Source of the DNA: Larix kaempferi
Taxonomy: Eukaryota; Streptophyta; Pinopsida; Pinales; Pinaceae
Assembly (NCBI GenBank): GCA_027924585.1
Contig: BSBM01000877.1
Location: 906,501-970,500, forward strand
DNA length: 64,000 nucleotides
Reading direction: 5' to 3'
Below the pieces are notes generated by a model that made no database searches, was not told the DNA's origin, and worked only from the letters and a program-made list of their open reading frames with translations. Positions 49,839-60,684 of the stretch are shown here, in pieces. Each line of letters starts with the position of its first letter. Position 1 is the stretch's first letter. A program made the position numbers and the translations under genes.

Positions 49839-50599
49839 TATAATTAATTGATAATGAGTACTAAGTGGACTATTTAGACTCATTCGATATGTGCCATAAA
49901 TAAATTCAAAAGAGCATGGGGTCATATATAAAGTTCAACTAAAAGATTTGAAAAATATGTTTCAACATCTATTTCTTCGACATTTAAAAATCTTATCATT
50001 TTCTTTGCCTTTTGGTGAAAGTAATTCTCGGCCATGATTTCTTAATTCGATTTCTTCACACTTTCATTGTGTATGTATAATGTTGTACCTAACAACTATC
50101 CCAATTTTGACGAATTTATAGTTATTATTTGGTTCGACATCAATACATTTCTTATAATTTATTTTATTTTAATTTAATATTGTGATTTACTTCCAATCAT
50201 GCTATATTATAATATGTTATTTAACAATAAAAATATTTAATATGATACTTTGTTCACTTCAAATATAGATAGAGATCTTCTTGTAATAAAACATGCAATT
50301 ATGTGTGCAACTTAACTTCATTAATCCTACATTTTATATCTTCATGAATATTTTTTCTCACGATTCAACAAATTACAGATTTTCATATACTCCTCCTAAT
50401 TTATGGCATACCGAACTAGTTATAAATGATACAACATTTCATTTTTTATGATTGTATATTAAAAACACTTGGAGTAAATAAAATTTGTGATCAATAAAAA
50501 CATTCTTTCTAGGATTAGTTTTTCCAATTTTAATGGAATATTTCTTTAATGCATAATTTTTACAAATTAAATGAAATAAATAAAATGTTTACAAAAAAA
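49839..50599. other. AT-rich intergenic DNA, nothing recognised
   Basis: No ORF, repeat or RNA gene seen. This is the boundary between the FCP1-like cluster and the minus-strand retrotransposon remnant. Confidence 0.6.
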
Positions 50600-50606
50600 T
50601 TCAATG

Positions 50607-52013
50607 TCATAGAAGTCCTTGTAATAGAATTTTTCTAGATTTCTTGAAATAGGTGTTACAAGGGTGATTGGTACGCAGTGATTTATTGTGAGGCTTAGGG
50701 GTAAGGTCAAGTTGCACAACCGGGATGTTGGGGTCATCGTCAAGCATTTGCATGTGCTCCTGTAATGTGGTTAATTGTGGACATTGATGGGTAGCATGGC
50801 CCAACTCATCACACAAAGATCATTTGGGAGGAGCTCGAAATGGTGGAGGATTCTTAGTGGCTTTTGGTGTGGGCGGGGCGGTGTAAGGTTGTGGACCTCT
50901 ACCCCCAGTGTATTTGGCAAGAGGGGGTGGGTTGGTAGATGAGGAAGGAGTGGTGAGACCGGGAGGTGGCCAACTAGCATTGGTGATAGGTTGCACTAGT
51001 TGTAAGACGACATTGGGCGTCGGAGGGGAAACGGGGGGTGTGATATACCATATAGGTAAGCCTAAAGTTAACCCGGGGAGGTTCAGTGTGGCCATCATCG
51101 AAGCGCTTACTACTCCCGCAGGGGTAAATAGGAAGGGGATTGTATGGATAGGTGTGGCGCCGACATGACTATGTACCAATGGTGGTTGGGGTAGCAAGGG
51201 CGGGTTATAGTTGGGTGTTTGTGTATTGTGGGATAGGGTACATAAGTCAGATATGTTAGACACTGGTGACGGGGGTGGAATGGATTGGAATGTGGAAGTC
51301 ATCAGCGTATCTGAGTAGAATTCGGGTTCGACTGAGGAAACGAACGAGGTAGATGCACCGTGAATAGGCTGTTCAACCATGGGGAGAACATTTTCGGGTG
51401 CAGCTGGGGAATTGGGATCATAATAGGTGAGTTGATCAATATTGACCACTCGTCCTTCATGGAGGAACATCATGGTACGGAAAACGGATGAAGCAACCAC
51501 CCGCATGGCGTACATGTAACTGCGGCCAAGTAAGAGGTTATAATCAAGTTGAGCATTGATGACCTCTATGTCAATAAGCACTGTTTTACCAGCCAACTTG
51601 ACGGGGACATTATCCAAGAGGCCTTGGGGTTGAGCTGAATGACCGTCGTAGGCTTGCAATGCAGTGGTGGACGGTTGGAGAGTAGGGGATCCCAACTTCT
51701 TCCAAACGAATGTTGACATAACGCATATAGACGCACCCTCATCGATGATGCATCGATGGATTACAAGATTCTGAATGGATACAGAAACTTGGCATGCTAA
51801 TGTGGAAGGCAGGCGTGGTTTAGATTGGTGCAAATCGAAGGCCATCATCCGCTAGTCAGTCGGGTGGATAGCACCAATAGTGGATAGTAGAGTCTTGTGC
51901 TATGTAGGACAATTTTTTAAGACCTCTAACGTAGACATGGATATGGGGGATTGAGCTAAGTCATCCACAATGTTGTATTTGGACGCAGCACGAGCATTGG
52001 GGTTATTGTTGAT
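50607..52013 (-). pseudogene. Degenerate retroviral-type aspartic protease with Pro-rich tail
   Basis: One minus-strand frame begins just after a frameshift near 52015, with YNIVDDLAQSP and STLEVLKNCP (stop codons at the following Thr and Asp), then MMAFDLHQSKPRLPS. Next comes the protease, CIIDEGASICVMS (flap-proximal catalytic motif altered from D-S/T-G to DEG) and LLLGRSYMYAM, then FRTMMFLHEGRVV. The last ~180 codons are Pro/Ser/Thr-rich. After a TGA at 50818-50820 the frame continues as SLCDELGHATHQCPQ, a zinc-knuckle-like sequence whose first Cys is replaced by the stop. The segment ends at 50607. Interrupted and probably dead. Confidence 0.78.
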
Positions 52014-54538
52014 GTGGCGAAATGGGAAGCGGGGAATTTTGGGGCTCCATGTAGCGGGGCAGGAGGTATACGTAATAGTTGGTCAATGGGAAGAGTGTTG
52101 GTGTTTTTGTCAGCGGGAGGGGCTTCAGAGCCATATTGGTTCCAGCGGGTTTGAAGGTTGACATTGTTGGATGACATCATTAACAAGTGATGGGTACTTG
52201 AGTCTAAAGTGGGGTGGGAAGGCACAGTGTAAGTGACTTGTTGTTGCAGTGGCGCGGTTCCTTGAGGAGGAGCTAACAGTTGAGTGTTCACCACTCCTTT
52301 GGTTGGTAAAGGATTATGTAACACCAAGGGTTGAGTTTGAGGTGGTGGGGGGTTAGGTGGCACCTGTGGTGCCGCGTGCCCTTGGCGATCGGCATCATCG
52401 GTCCATAGTTTTCGTGCCCACTCCAAGTGTGAGAAAGCATGTGTGTAATGGCCATAGACCCCGCAAATAGAACAAGGATGGTTTGTTCGTAAGTTGGGGT
52501 TTTTAGCTTGCTTTGGCGGTCTATTTGGGTTTTGGTTGGCAGGAGCAACGTTGTTATTGTTTGGGTGATTTGGTGGCTATCCGCCTTGGTCTGGAGGAGG
52601 GTTGTTCCCGTAGTTATGTCGTTTTCCGCGGTTTTGCTGGCCTTGCTAGTTACATTGGGCATTTTGGTTATGCTGCAGATTTTGCTGTGCGTACACTTGC
52701 CCTTGGGCGGCAGGTGGGTGCTGGGGTTGTGCAGGTGCGGGAGCAGGCTGCGGTGGATAATAAGTGGGTGGGGCTGGAGGCGGTGCAGGTGTGGGACCTT
52801 GTGGGGGTTGTTGATACATCTGTGTGATTAGTGGTTGAATTGCTGCAGGTGCTTCCTGTGGCGGATAATAAGCGGGTGGGGCTTGAGAGGATAGAGGAGT
52901 GTGCGCGACCTGCGGGTGGTAATATGGTTGAGGTGCAACCGGGGGAACATAAGTGGGGAATGCATGGTTGGAGCACTGGGGTGGACATGAGGGTCCATGG
53001 GAGTGGCGGTTATGCGCCATGGGAGCATACGAATTGGTTGCTCTAGAGTGGGATGTAGCCCGCGAAAGGTTGGGGCCATTACTAGTATGTGTCATGGAAA
53101 ATGGTTGGTTATGCAATGCAACATGGCCAATTATACCATCGGCGGCATGGGATGCCCTCGGCGCATCATTTCAGGAGGAATCACCGCGGCGGGCATCAGG
53201 TATAATGGTATATAAGTAACCAGACTGGGTGTAGAAAAGGTCAAACTGCTGGGCTTTTAAGATGGCTTCTTCTTCGGACTGGGGTCGCTTGGATGCCACA
53301 TCCTTAGCAATGACAGGAAGGAGAGATTTGAGAAACCAATCTAGGAAGATGCCATCATCTAACATGATTTTGCACAGGCTTCGGCGTCGACGCCACTCAT
53401 GAATGTGGTCAGTGATGTGGGTGGCCGTATTCTGTCTGCAAGACAGTAAGATATCAACTCCCACGTCATAGCGAATAGCTAACTGAAAGAACTGCAGGAA
53501 TTTCGAGGCGAGGGAAGTAAAGGTGGCATGGGTACCATGGGGCTACTCGATGTACCACTTAGCTGCAGAGCTAGTAAGAGTCTGTTGTAAAAGACGGAGT
53601 CAGATAGAGTCGTCCACTATGGAGTTAGAGGAACACCATAGATGGAAGGACATAATGTGATTTTGTGGGTCTTCATCTGCCTTGCCTTCAAACTTGGGGA
53701 TGTCTGATGGGACCTTGGTGGGCATGTGAGGCCACGTGGGATCATGTCTGATGGGGTCGTTGGTCAATCTGGCTAGGTCCGGAAGGTTGAGACTAGCCAT
53801 GAATGGAAAACTAGTAGAAGGATGTGATGTACTAGTGGGGGCGGCCATGGTGGGGCCGCTGCCCCCAAGTGTGGGAGCTGGGTTCATGATGGGGATGCTA
53901 CCCCCATACGGAGGAATGAAGGTGGTATGGGAGGGTCCTGCATCGCCAAGTGTAACGTGAGTCGCAGATGGGGTTGGGTTGGGTATGGTAACCGCTGGTA
54001 TTGGAATAGTAACTGGAATGGAAGGTGTGGGACCCATCGAGGGCATACCCAAGGTAGGTGTAGGCCCCATCGAGGGTATACCCAAGGTAGGTGTGGTTGT
54101 GGCTGCGGTTGTTGTGGACGTGCCACCGATAGTTCCTACAAAGAAGGGGTTGGAGGTCATGCCATCCATGGGGCTGGTTGGTGCTATGTACGTAGGTTTT
54201 TTTTACTCTGCCTCGAAATCCGATGTGAAATAAGGAGCGTCAGAGTCAAGGGACGGAGCTCTATGGCATCGACGAATGGAGCCAAGTGACGAATCTCTAG
54301 GTCTATGACGAGTGGTGTCGAGTGATGAAGCTCTATGTCTATGGCGAGTGATGTCAAGTGAACCGTGCTGTGGGGGCTCGCCTCGGAGGCACCGAGAATT
54401 TCTCAGGGACTCAATGGTGACAGATGGTGTCAAGTATCTGGGGGTTGTGTTTAGTGAAAAAAGGCTCAAAAACCATAAATGCAACCGAGTGTGCAAAAGG
54501 AGAGCGCAAAAAAATACGGCACTTAGGACAACAACCAA
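52014..54538 (-). pseudogene. Degenerate gag of the minus-strand gypsy element
   Basis: A single minus-strand frame runs with in-frame stops at about 54203 (TAA), 53600 (TGA, probable CGA Arg), 53543 (TAG, probable TGG Trp), 53171 and 52646. From the N-terminus: an Arg/Ser/His-rich stretch with repeated RHR..SSLD units; a Pro/Gly/Thr-rich part; then the gag core, DIPKFEGKADEDPQNH, SSAAKWYIE, FFQLAIRYDVG, DHIHEWRRRR and LDWFLKSLLP. After that come a long Pro/Gln/Tyr-rich segment and a zinc knuckle near 52460 (CSICGVYGHYTHAF) whose last Cys is Phe. A frameshift near 52015 leads into protease. Confidence 0.8.
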
Positions 54539-55529
54539 TTCAAAATGCTTACTGTAACAGCTGTGCTACAATAAGCGGAGTATCAGAAAAAAATGGTCAG
54601 AATACCAACAAGCAAATGGTTGCCTAAAAATAAAAATGGTGGACTCACTAGACCAAATGGAGGTAAGGGAGCATGCAAACACCTAGCTAAATAGTATTCT
54701 GATTTGACCAGACATATCCTCTGAAGGTGATGAAATCCAAGTCAGACAATATGGATAGTAGAACCAAGTGGCTAAGGATATCCCCCTACCGGGAGGGACA
54801 CTGGGTAAGACAATCCTAGAAGAAAGGAAACTAAGATACCCCGTTCATGACACGTCCAGAAAAGGTGAATCTGCAGCTCTTGTCCTATCACCATGTGGGC
54901 CTAAAAAGAACACCACACGCAGACAGCGAGTAGGTAGCCTTCGGTTACTGGGTGGATTGCGGTATTCCACTCAGGCCTCTGGAACCAGTCTGGCTACTTC
55001 AACCCTCCTAAGGGAGAGTCCCTTTTATAAACTGGTTGTGACCATGCCAAAAAATACTAGGGGGTTTTTGGTACCCTAAAGTACAACCACTATGTCTCAA
55101 ATGTAAGCGACCGAGGGGTGTTATTTGGATGCCTATCCCCCCTATCCTACCTAACTACCATATTCTTATGTGTTCCCCAAGTGGGGTTAGAATGTTGGTT
55201 GAGTTAAGTAGTTTTTTAAGGCTCACTTGAATTAGGTTTCAGGGTGTGTGCGTGTGAGGTAATGAACCCAATCAAAAGTGCCACGCGTGGGAAACTTTTT
55301 TAACTAATAATAATGCAGAAATTTAACTTGCAATGCAAAATTTTATTTTTCCAATGTAAATGCTTAAACTTAAAAATTCTATAAATGGAACAGAAAGCAA
55401 ACTGCAGAAAAAAGCTGTAGGTAACTGTGGATGCAAACAGAACAGGTGGCTGTGCAGGTGCAGAAAATATTGCAGAAAAATTTTGGGTTCAAAAAAGGGT
55501 AAAAATGCAGAAAACAGATCATGGGTCTG
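54539..55529 (-). other. Leader region of the minus-strand gypsy element, noncoding
   Basis: No supported gene on either strand. It lies between gag and the minisatellite. A short plus-strand ORF at 54768-55079 resembles nothing known. This is probably untranslated leader of the element. Confidence 0.5.
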
Positions 55530-55800
55530 TGACTGAAATGCGCGTCCTGGAGCGCGGCTCTAGGGGTGGAACCTACGGTCTAGATCGCGAATATGTGGCT
55601 CAAATGCACGTCCTGTAGTGTGGCTATAGGGGTGGAACCTCCGGTCTGGATCGCGGGTCTATGGCTAAAATGCACGGCTTGGAGCGCAGCTATAGGGGTG
55701 GAACCTGCAGTCTGGATCGCGGGAAAAGGGAAGAAATCTACGGTCTGGATCGCAGGAAAAAGGTAGAAAGCTGTAGTCTGGATCGCGGATTACAGTTGGG
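55530..55800 (-). repeat. 66-bp minisatellite in the element leader
   Basis: TAGGGGTGGAACCT begins at 55561, 55627 and 55693, exactly 66 bp apart. Shorter partial units follow (GTCTGGATCGCGG at about 55710 to 55790). As 66 is a multiple of three, a plus-strand frame shows a 22-residue pattern (YRGGT.(S/G)LDR), but it is interrupted by TAG at 55616-55618 and is antisense to the element, so it is not called as a gene. Confidence 0.8.
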
Positions 55801-55955
55801 AACTCGTGGTCCGGGATGCGGCTGCGAGGTAAAGAACCGCGATCTGCGGCAGGAAACCCAATTGGCCAAAGCCACAACCGAACAGGGAAAATAGAAAAAT
55901 ACTTGCAGAAAATAAAACTTTTAAATTTTTAACCAGAAATTCAAAGGCCAATAGT

Positions 55956-55965
55956 GGAGTCGCCA
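55956..55965 (-). promoter_or_regulatory. Primer-binding site, tRNA-Arg type
   Basis: On the minus strand TGGCGACTCC, complementary to a tRNA ending GGAGTCG plus CCA, as in plant tRNA-Arg. It lies 4 bases from a CA that would end the LTR at 55970. Ten matching bases plus position give moderate support. Confidence 0.65.
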
Positions 55966-55969
55966 AAAC

Positions 55970-56420
55970 TGTAGCTAGGGTTTTCACCCTAGTTTGTGCA
56001 AATGAGCACCTACTAAGGAGAATGACCTCCTTAGTAGTAGTTTAGTAAATGGTAAATTTTAGCAGTAAAATAGTATAAAATCTAAGCTAACATGTGCATC
56101 AACAGAAAATAAAAAGACAATAATATAATGGGAATTTTTCTTTTGTATTAAAAATGAGAACAAAGTTACATTTACCTCAAATGCTGAGGTTGGTGGAGCT
56201 CTTGCAGTAGTCCAAGAGGGTTGCTTCCGTGCTCCAATGGGTTCCTTCTCCTTCTCCAAGGTGTTTGGATAATGGGCCAAAAGAGGTACTCAAATGGAAA
56301 ATCTAGCTCAAATGGTGAGCTAGGGTTTCAAGAGTGATTTTGGCAGCATGGAGTTAGGATAGATTGTGGATATGAAACGGGGAGCCTCCATCACCTATTT
56401 ATAGGTTTTTTAGTGGTGGA
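55970..56420 (-). repeat. R-U5 part of the minus-strand gypsy element's LTR
   Basis: Inner end about 55970. Contains two perfect hairpins: CTAGGGT/ACCCTAG with a 4-base loop at 55975-55992, and an 11-bp stem CTACTAAGGAG/CTCCTTAGTAG with a 6-base loop at 56010-56037. A minus-strand TATAAATA at 56403-56396 is a good TATA box, which puts the hairpins near the 3' end of the repeated RNA segment. The U3 end further right was not located. Confidence 0.55.
56396..56403 (-). promoter_or_regulatory. TATA box of the minus-strand gypsy LTR
   Basis: CCTATAAATAGGTGATGG on the minus strand is a textbook plant TATA context, ~430 bp from the inferred LTR end. Confidence 0.6.
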
Positions 56421-57942
56421 GTATTGACCCATGGTTTTTGGCACCATATGGTTTAGGTCAATGGTTTTAGGGTTTTTAACAACTACAAACAGTACCACTC
56501 CACAGATGCGAGAGGAACGGATAAGGGTTGGTAAGCCCTAAACTTACCACTTGCATTGCCAATGTAGTCAAGAGTACTAGCCACCAGCTAGTAAGCCAGA
56601 CAAGGAGGAATGCCATCAAACACCTACCAAGCCAACAAATGACATGAAGTTAAACCCTGATATTTTTAACAAGTGATGGTTAAAATGTAGAAGAAAACAT
56701 AGTATGGAGAAAAATAGCCATTAACTGGACAATGTCGATATTTTCTTCACCCTTGCATCTAAAAACTCCAAATGGTGCGCTGACCATGAGCATATCTTAG
56801 GTCAGGGCACGAAAACCTTCTAGGCACAACGAGGGTCTTCCCAAAACCAAATGAAACGAAGAACAAACATTTGCAAGGGTAAAAACCATGTATTGAAAAC
56901 CCCCCTTGCCAGCTCGTCGCCACAATCAAGTCGCCCTCATTGGTGTGGTAGTTAATGTTCCACTTAATACCATTTATTAAGTTTAATATTTATCCAAGCG
57001 CTATAGTAGGGAGTTGTATAGATGTCAACGACATGGTAGCATCAAGTATTTCTTTATCCCAAGGTTCTTCTTAAAACCTTTTCCCTTACACTTTAAACTT
57101 GCGAACACTTCTAGTGCATGGGGATAGGATTATTCATAGGAGGAACCCCTCATAAAGGTACCTTCATGCACACATGGAGTGTTCCATTAGCAATTTTTCT
57201 AAGTAAGACAGGAATCCCAAGACTTAGCCTTACCTCTCGGCAGCACTGCCAGGGTACGTTTCTTCATGGAACACCAGGTTCCTCTCATAGGCCTCAAAAT
57301 TCCATCAACAATGGCCATCATGCCTGAAGAGACAGTTAGACATTACAAACTCAAACATACACATGAAAACTCGAAAGCAAGGGTAGGACCTTAGGTGCAT
57401 TCTTTAAACATTCCTTAAGATTTCATATACATCAAACTAACTGATGGTATTGCTTCCACAGAATTAAATTAATGAACAACAACCACTCTCAATTACTTTT
57501 TCCATTTAGATGAGACAACCTTACAGTGCTGAAGTTAATTTGGAATGCATCATCTGTTTAGGCATGGTAAATAGTAAGGAGAAATTTTTTTAATTTTACT
57601 GGTTTTAGGGACATTACAATCAAATTACAAATTGCATGCCTCATTTTATCACCTATTATATCACCTACTGGTCCATACATACCTGAGTAACAAATCTAAA
57701 GACTATCTAATAACAGTTCAGCAAGTATCTTATAACAGTTCAACAAGTATCTTCAATGTCACAAATATGCCGATGACATGCGCACAATGATAAACCAACG
57801 TTGGAGATCCCATATAATGATGAAGTCACTGATCAACCATTATTCATGTTTATCTCCCATGTAGTATTTGAACTCTTCCTATGAGGGTCACTGCTTCGCA
57901 AGCTAAGCTAGAGGGATCTCCACTTGCCACACAGGTTAACAA
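56421..57942. other. Noncoding stretch, probably U3 of the gypsy LTR and flank
   Basis: No gene supported. A 69-codon plus ORF at 57118-57327 has no recognisable family. It ends at the left LTR of the copia element. Confidence 0.45.
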
Positions 57943-58185
57943 TGTTAAAGTTTGCAATACACATAACATAAAGAGCAGAAACACAAAGGGCATATTGATT
58001 TCCTTCTCATTACTAAGCACACATATATATAGTTTCACATAACACCAAAACCACTGGCTAATACTATGGGCCAGTGTATACCATGGGTCGACTAATGACA
58101 TAGTCAACAACTAACTCAACTAACTTAGGACCATTGACTCAACTAACTAACCAACTTAGGACCATTGAGATTACAACTCTTAACA
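57943..58185 (-). repeat. 3' LTR of the copia element
   Basis: 243 bp, matching 60465-60684 apart from a 23-bp duplicated insert and scattered substitutions. Confidence 0.87.
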
Positions 58186-58684
58186 CACCCCCTTAATCTC
58201 AAGTGGGATGGTGTGGTCAGCACTATCAATGCATCAACACTTAGGCATTGTGCCTGCTGGTCTATGTCTTAGCTAAGCATACATTGCATTCAAATAAACT
58301 TAATCTTTAATTTCTTCCTTGATGTGTACTTGGAATGCTTCTTCTTTGTCTTCTTGAAATTGATGCTAAGTAGGTGTTCTTCAGCATCTTCTTTGTCTTC
58401 TAATGAATAAATAGTGTTATTTATTTTCATTGGTCCTGGAACATAGTGCAAGTCTTCTTCTTCTTCTTATGTTTCAACATACTGTATGTTATTGTTTTTG
58501 TTACTTGCACACTCAAAATTTTTGTCAGAAAAAATATTCATATATTTCACTCTTCTTGAAGATATTTCACTTCTTTGTGTTCCACATCTTCCTCATGTTC
58601 CTCTTCTGGTGTTTCAATGGTAGCTACATCATAATTCTCATTAACTGTTGCAGCTTGTACACAATGTGCATCCTTCATTGTTTC

Positions 58685-59695
58685 CTAAAAAACTATGGGA
58701 TGACAAGGAAACAGAGCATACTCATACTTCTTATCAATAATGGGAATCTGCTCATATATCTCCCTCAAACTTCTGGTTTTCTGGATCCGTGGTGAACTTC
58801 CTGCTGCAACTTCTATGCTGCTATCAACTGTCTCGTTTTCTAAGAGACTATAACTCACGTCACTAGGGACTTCTACATTTACAGGTTTGTTTTCACTGTC
58901 ATTAGCAAACAGAGCTGGATCAACAAGCTTTGTTGAGCTTACTTGATCATTGGCTGCATCATAAACACAGTCTTCTTGGCTGTCTTCCACTTCACTGTGG
59001 GATTCCTTGTGCTTTGCATGGCTTGCAAAATCAACTGGTTCCTCTTCACTAAACTCTACTTCACCTTCTTCTCGTTTCTCTTCATTGAAATCTGCTTCAT
59101 CTTCTTCTGGTTCCTCTTCATTGAACTCTGCTTCATCTTCTTCTGGTTTCTCTGCTTCATCTTCTTCACGTTCCTCTTCAATGAACTCTGCTTTATCTTC
59201 TTCTGGTTTCTCTTCATTGAACTCTGGTTCCTCTTCACTGAACTCTGCTTCATCTTCTTCTGGTTTCTCTACTTCATCTTCTTATGGTTCCTCTTCACTG
59301 AACTCTGCTTCATCTTCTTCTGGTTTCTCTACTTCATCTTCTTCAGGTTCCTCTTCACTGAACTCTGCTTTCAATATATCCTAAGCTTCTTTGGGAGTAG
59401 AAGCGTCTGAAATGTTATGAAAGATGGACTAGTCTATACCATTTTGTATGATACTTAAGGCAACAACTTTCCTTCTTTCCTTTTGATACTTTGTCAAACT
59501 ATCAAATGCATCTATATCTATAGGACCATTCTCAGCTACAAAATGCCACAGATCTTGTGACCTTAACAGATCCCTAAATTTTAATGACCATAATTCAAAA
59601 TTGTCTCCATCAAAGGTTTTCCATGAACCTATTGAAGTTAGCATATTTCTTACATCTTCAATTTCTTCTGGTAGCTCTTCTAGCACCATCTTCAA
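58685..59695 (-). pseudogene. Copia gag start fused in frame to acidic repeat and pre-RT linker
   Basis: A single minus-strand frame of 337 codons with three stops. The N-terminus is a copia-type gag (UBN2-like): WKTFDGDNFELWSLKFRDLL, SQDLWHFV, ERRKVVALSIIQNGID, stop TAG 59431, SIFHNISDASTPKEA, stop TAG 59383 where Trp is usual, DILKAEF. It then enters a ~100-residue acidic repeat of EEEPEEDE and EKPEEDEAEF units with one TAA at 59284. The C-terminal part holds SSPRIQKTRSLREIYEQIP, the phrase that lies just before reverse transcriptase in copia polyproteins. It ends ALFPCHPIVF. An internal deletion joined the two ends of the polyprotein without changing frame. The plus-strand Phe/Ser-rich ORFs here are shadows. 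Confidence 0.82.
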
Positions 59696-60000
59696 TATTC
59701 TTGGTTTTCTTTAGATCTTCTCTTCTTGGATCGATCTCTGCAAGACTCGATCTTCTTCAATCAATGCTGTAAAGTTGTCCAATATTTTGGTTCAATGTCA
59801 TCAATACCTTCTCTTCAAAACTGGATCTGAACAGTGCTCGTACTTTCCATGGCTTATGACAACTCTTAAACTGGTAGGCACGGGTTTCAGAATTCTTAAT
59901 TCTTTTCGTTCAGCATTGGACCTGAGATCGGCTTCATGTTCATGCTTTCCATGGAGTATGACAGTTGTTAAACTATCTTTCGCAATCTACTAACTGACAC

Positions 60001-60200
60001 AGTGCGTTGATGGGGTGTGACAGACAAAATCCTATAAGTCCAAGGATGGTCGTTGCAATTTTCCTTCTAACAAGATTGCGGCGATCGTCACAAGTTGTCC
60101 TCAACCAAGGTGAGACATCGTCACAGTTTCTCTTCAGCCAGGGTGAGACGTCGTAGTTTTCCTTCAGACAGGGTGTGATAGCCTCCCTTTAGGGGTTTTT
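60001..60200 (-). repeat. Short 33-37 bp repeat in the copia leader
   Basis: CCAAGGTGAGACATCGTC, CCAGGGTGAGACGTCGTAG and ACAGGGTGTGATAGCC recur at 33-37 bp spacing, ahead of a poly-T run near 60212. They form part of the untranslated leader of the copia element. Confidence 0.55.
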
Positions 60201-60452
60201 TCCACCAATTTTTTTTTTTTTTTTCCGCCGAAAAAAAAATTGTTTTGGCCCAAGTGTTCCGTCTCTGTCTCGTGCTGCAACTTGCAGCCGTGTGTGTGTT
60301 CTCTCCAACTTCTGAAAAGGATTACCCAAAAACCAAGATCGAAGGATCAGGCCATCAGCTCTGATACCATGATCAAAGCTGATCTACACGTATATGCTTT
60401 CCACTATGTGAAAAGGCTTACCCAACAACAACATATATGGATCAGGCCATAC

Positions 60453-60464
60453 GCTTTGATACCA
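60453..60464 (-). promoter_or_regulatory. Primer-binding site of the copia element, with an upstream duplicate
   Basis: Minus-strand TGGTATCAAAGC directly abuts the LTR. About 95 bp away, at 60370-60359, a second copy reads TGGTATCAGAGC, an exact initiator tRNA-Met complement, within a duplicated ~60-bp block (GGATCAGGCCAT...GATACCATGAT). The outer copy has one changed base. Confidence 0.75.
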
Positions 60465-60684
60465 TGATAAAGTTTGCAATACACAGAACATAAAGAGAAG
60501 AAAAACAAAGGGCATATTGATTGTCTTCTCATTATTAAACACACATATATATAGTTTCACATAACACCAAAACCACTGGCTAATACTATGGGCCAGTGTA
60601 TACCATGGGTCGACTAATGACATAGTCAACAACTAACTCAACTAACTAACCAACTTAGGACCATTGAGATTACAACTCTTAACA
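60465..60684 (-). repeat. 5' LTR of the copia element
   Basis: 220 bp, bounded by the primer site on its left and by ACGCC on its right. Confidence 0.85.

Larger units (their letters stand above)
50600..56420 (-). mobile_element. Decayed Ty3/gypsy element, minus strand, tRNA-Arg primed (Tat/Ogre-like?)
   Basis: Read on the minus strand from the right: LTR promoter (TATAAATA at 56403-56396), inner LTR end near 55970, primer site TGGCGACTCC at 55965-55956, a ~1.4 kb noncoding leader with a minisatellite, then gag (from about 54540) and protease (to about 50610). Reverse transcriptase and integrase are absent: the element is truncated near 50600. The outer edge of the right-hand LTR was not found. 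A tRNA-Arg primer is known for Ogre/Tat elements; lineage assignment is inference. Confidence 0.7.
57943..60684 (-). mobile_element. Defective Ty1/copia retrotransposon, minus strand
   Basis: LTRs are at 57943-58185 (243 bp) and 60465-60684 (220 bp), with minus-strand ends TGTTAAGAG...ATCA or AACA. Next to the right-hand LTR is a minus-strand primer site TGGTATCAAAGC (60464-60453). Beside the left-hand LTR is a minus-strand purine run GAGATTAAGGGGGTG. So the 5' LTR is the right one. The internal part holds only the start of gag fused to the pre-RT linker. Protease, integrase and reverse transcriptase are deleted. The left LTR has a 23-bp internal duplication (CTTAGGACCATTGACTCAAC...). I found no convincing target duplication. 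Confidence 0.85.

Noticed and set aside
52508-52831. Two overlapping plus-strand ORFs of over 100 codons (Trp/Gly/Val-rich)
   Set aside because: Opposite strand of the Pro/Gln-rich gag segment, which leaves other frames open by composition.
54768-55079. 103-codon plus-strand ORF in the gypsy leader
   Set aside because: No recognisable domain, antisense to the element, no supporting signals.
58943-59410. Phe/Ser/Trp-rich plus-strand ORFs of up to 155 codons that look like a membrane protein
   Set aside because: They are antisense of the acidic EEEPEEDE repeat of the minus-strand copia gag fusion; the repeat keeps all frames open.
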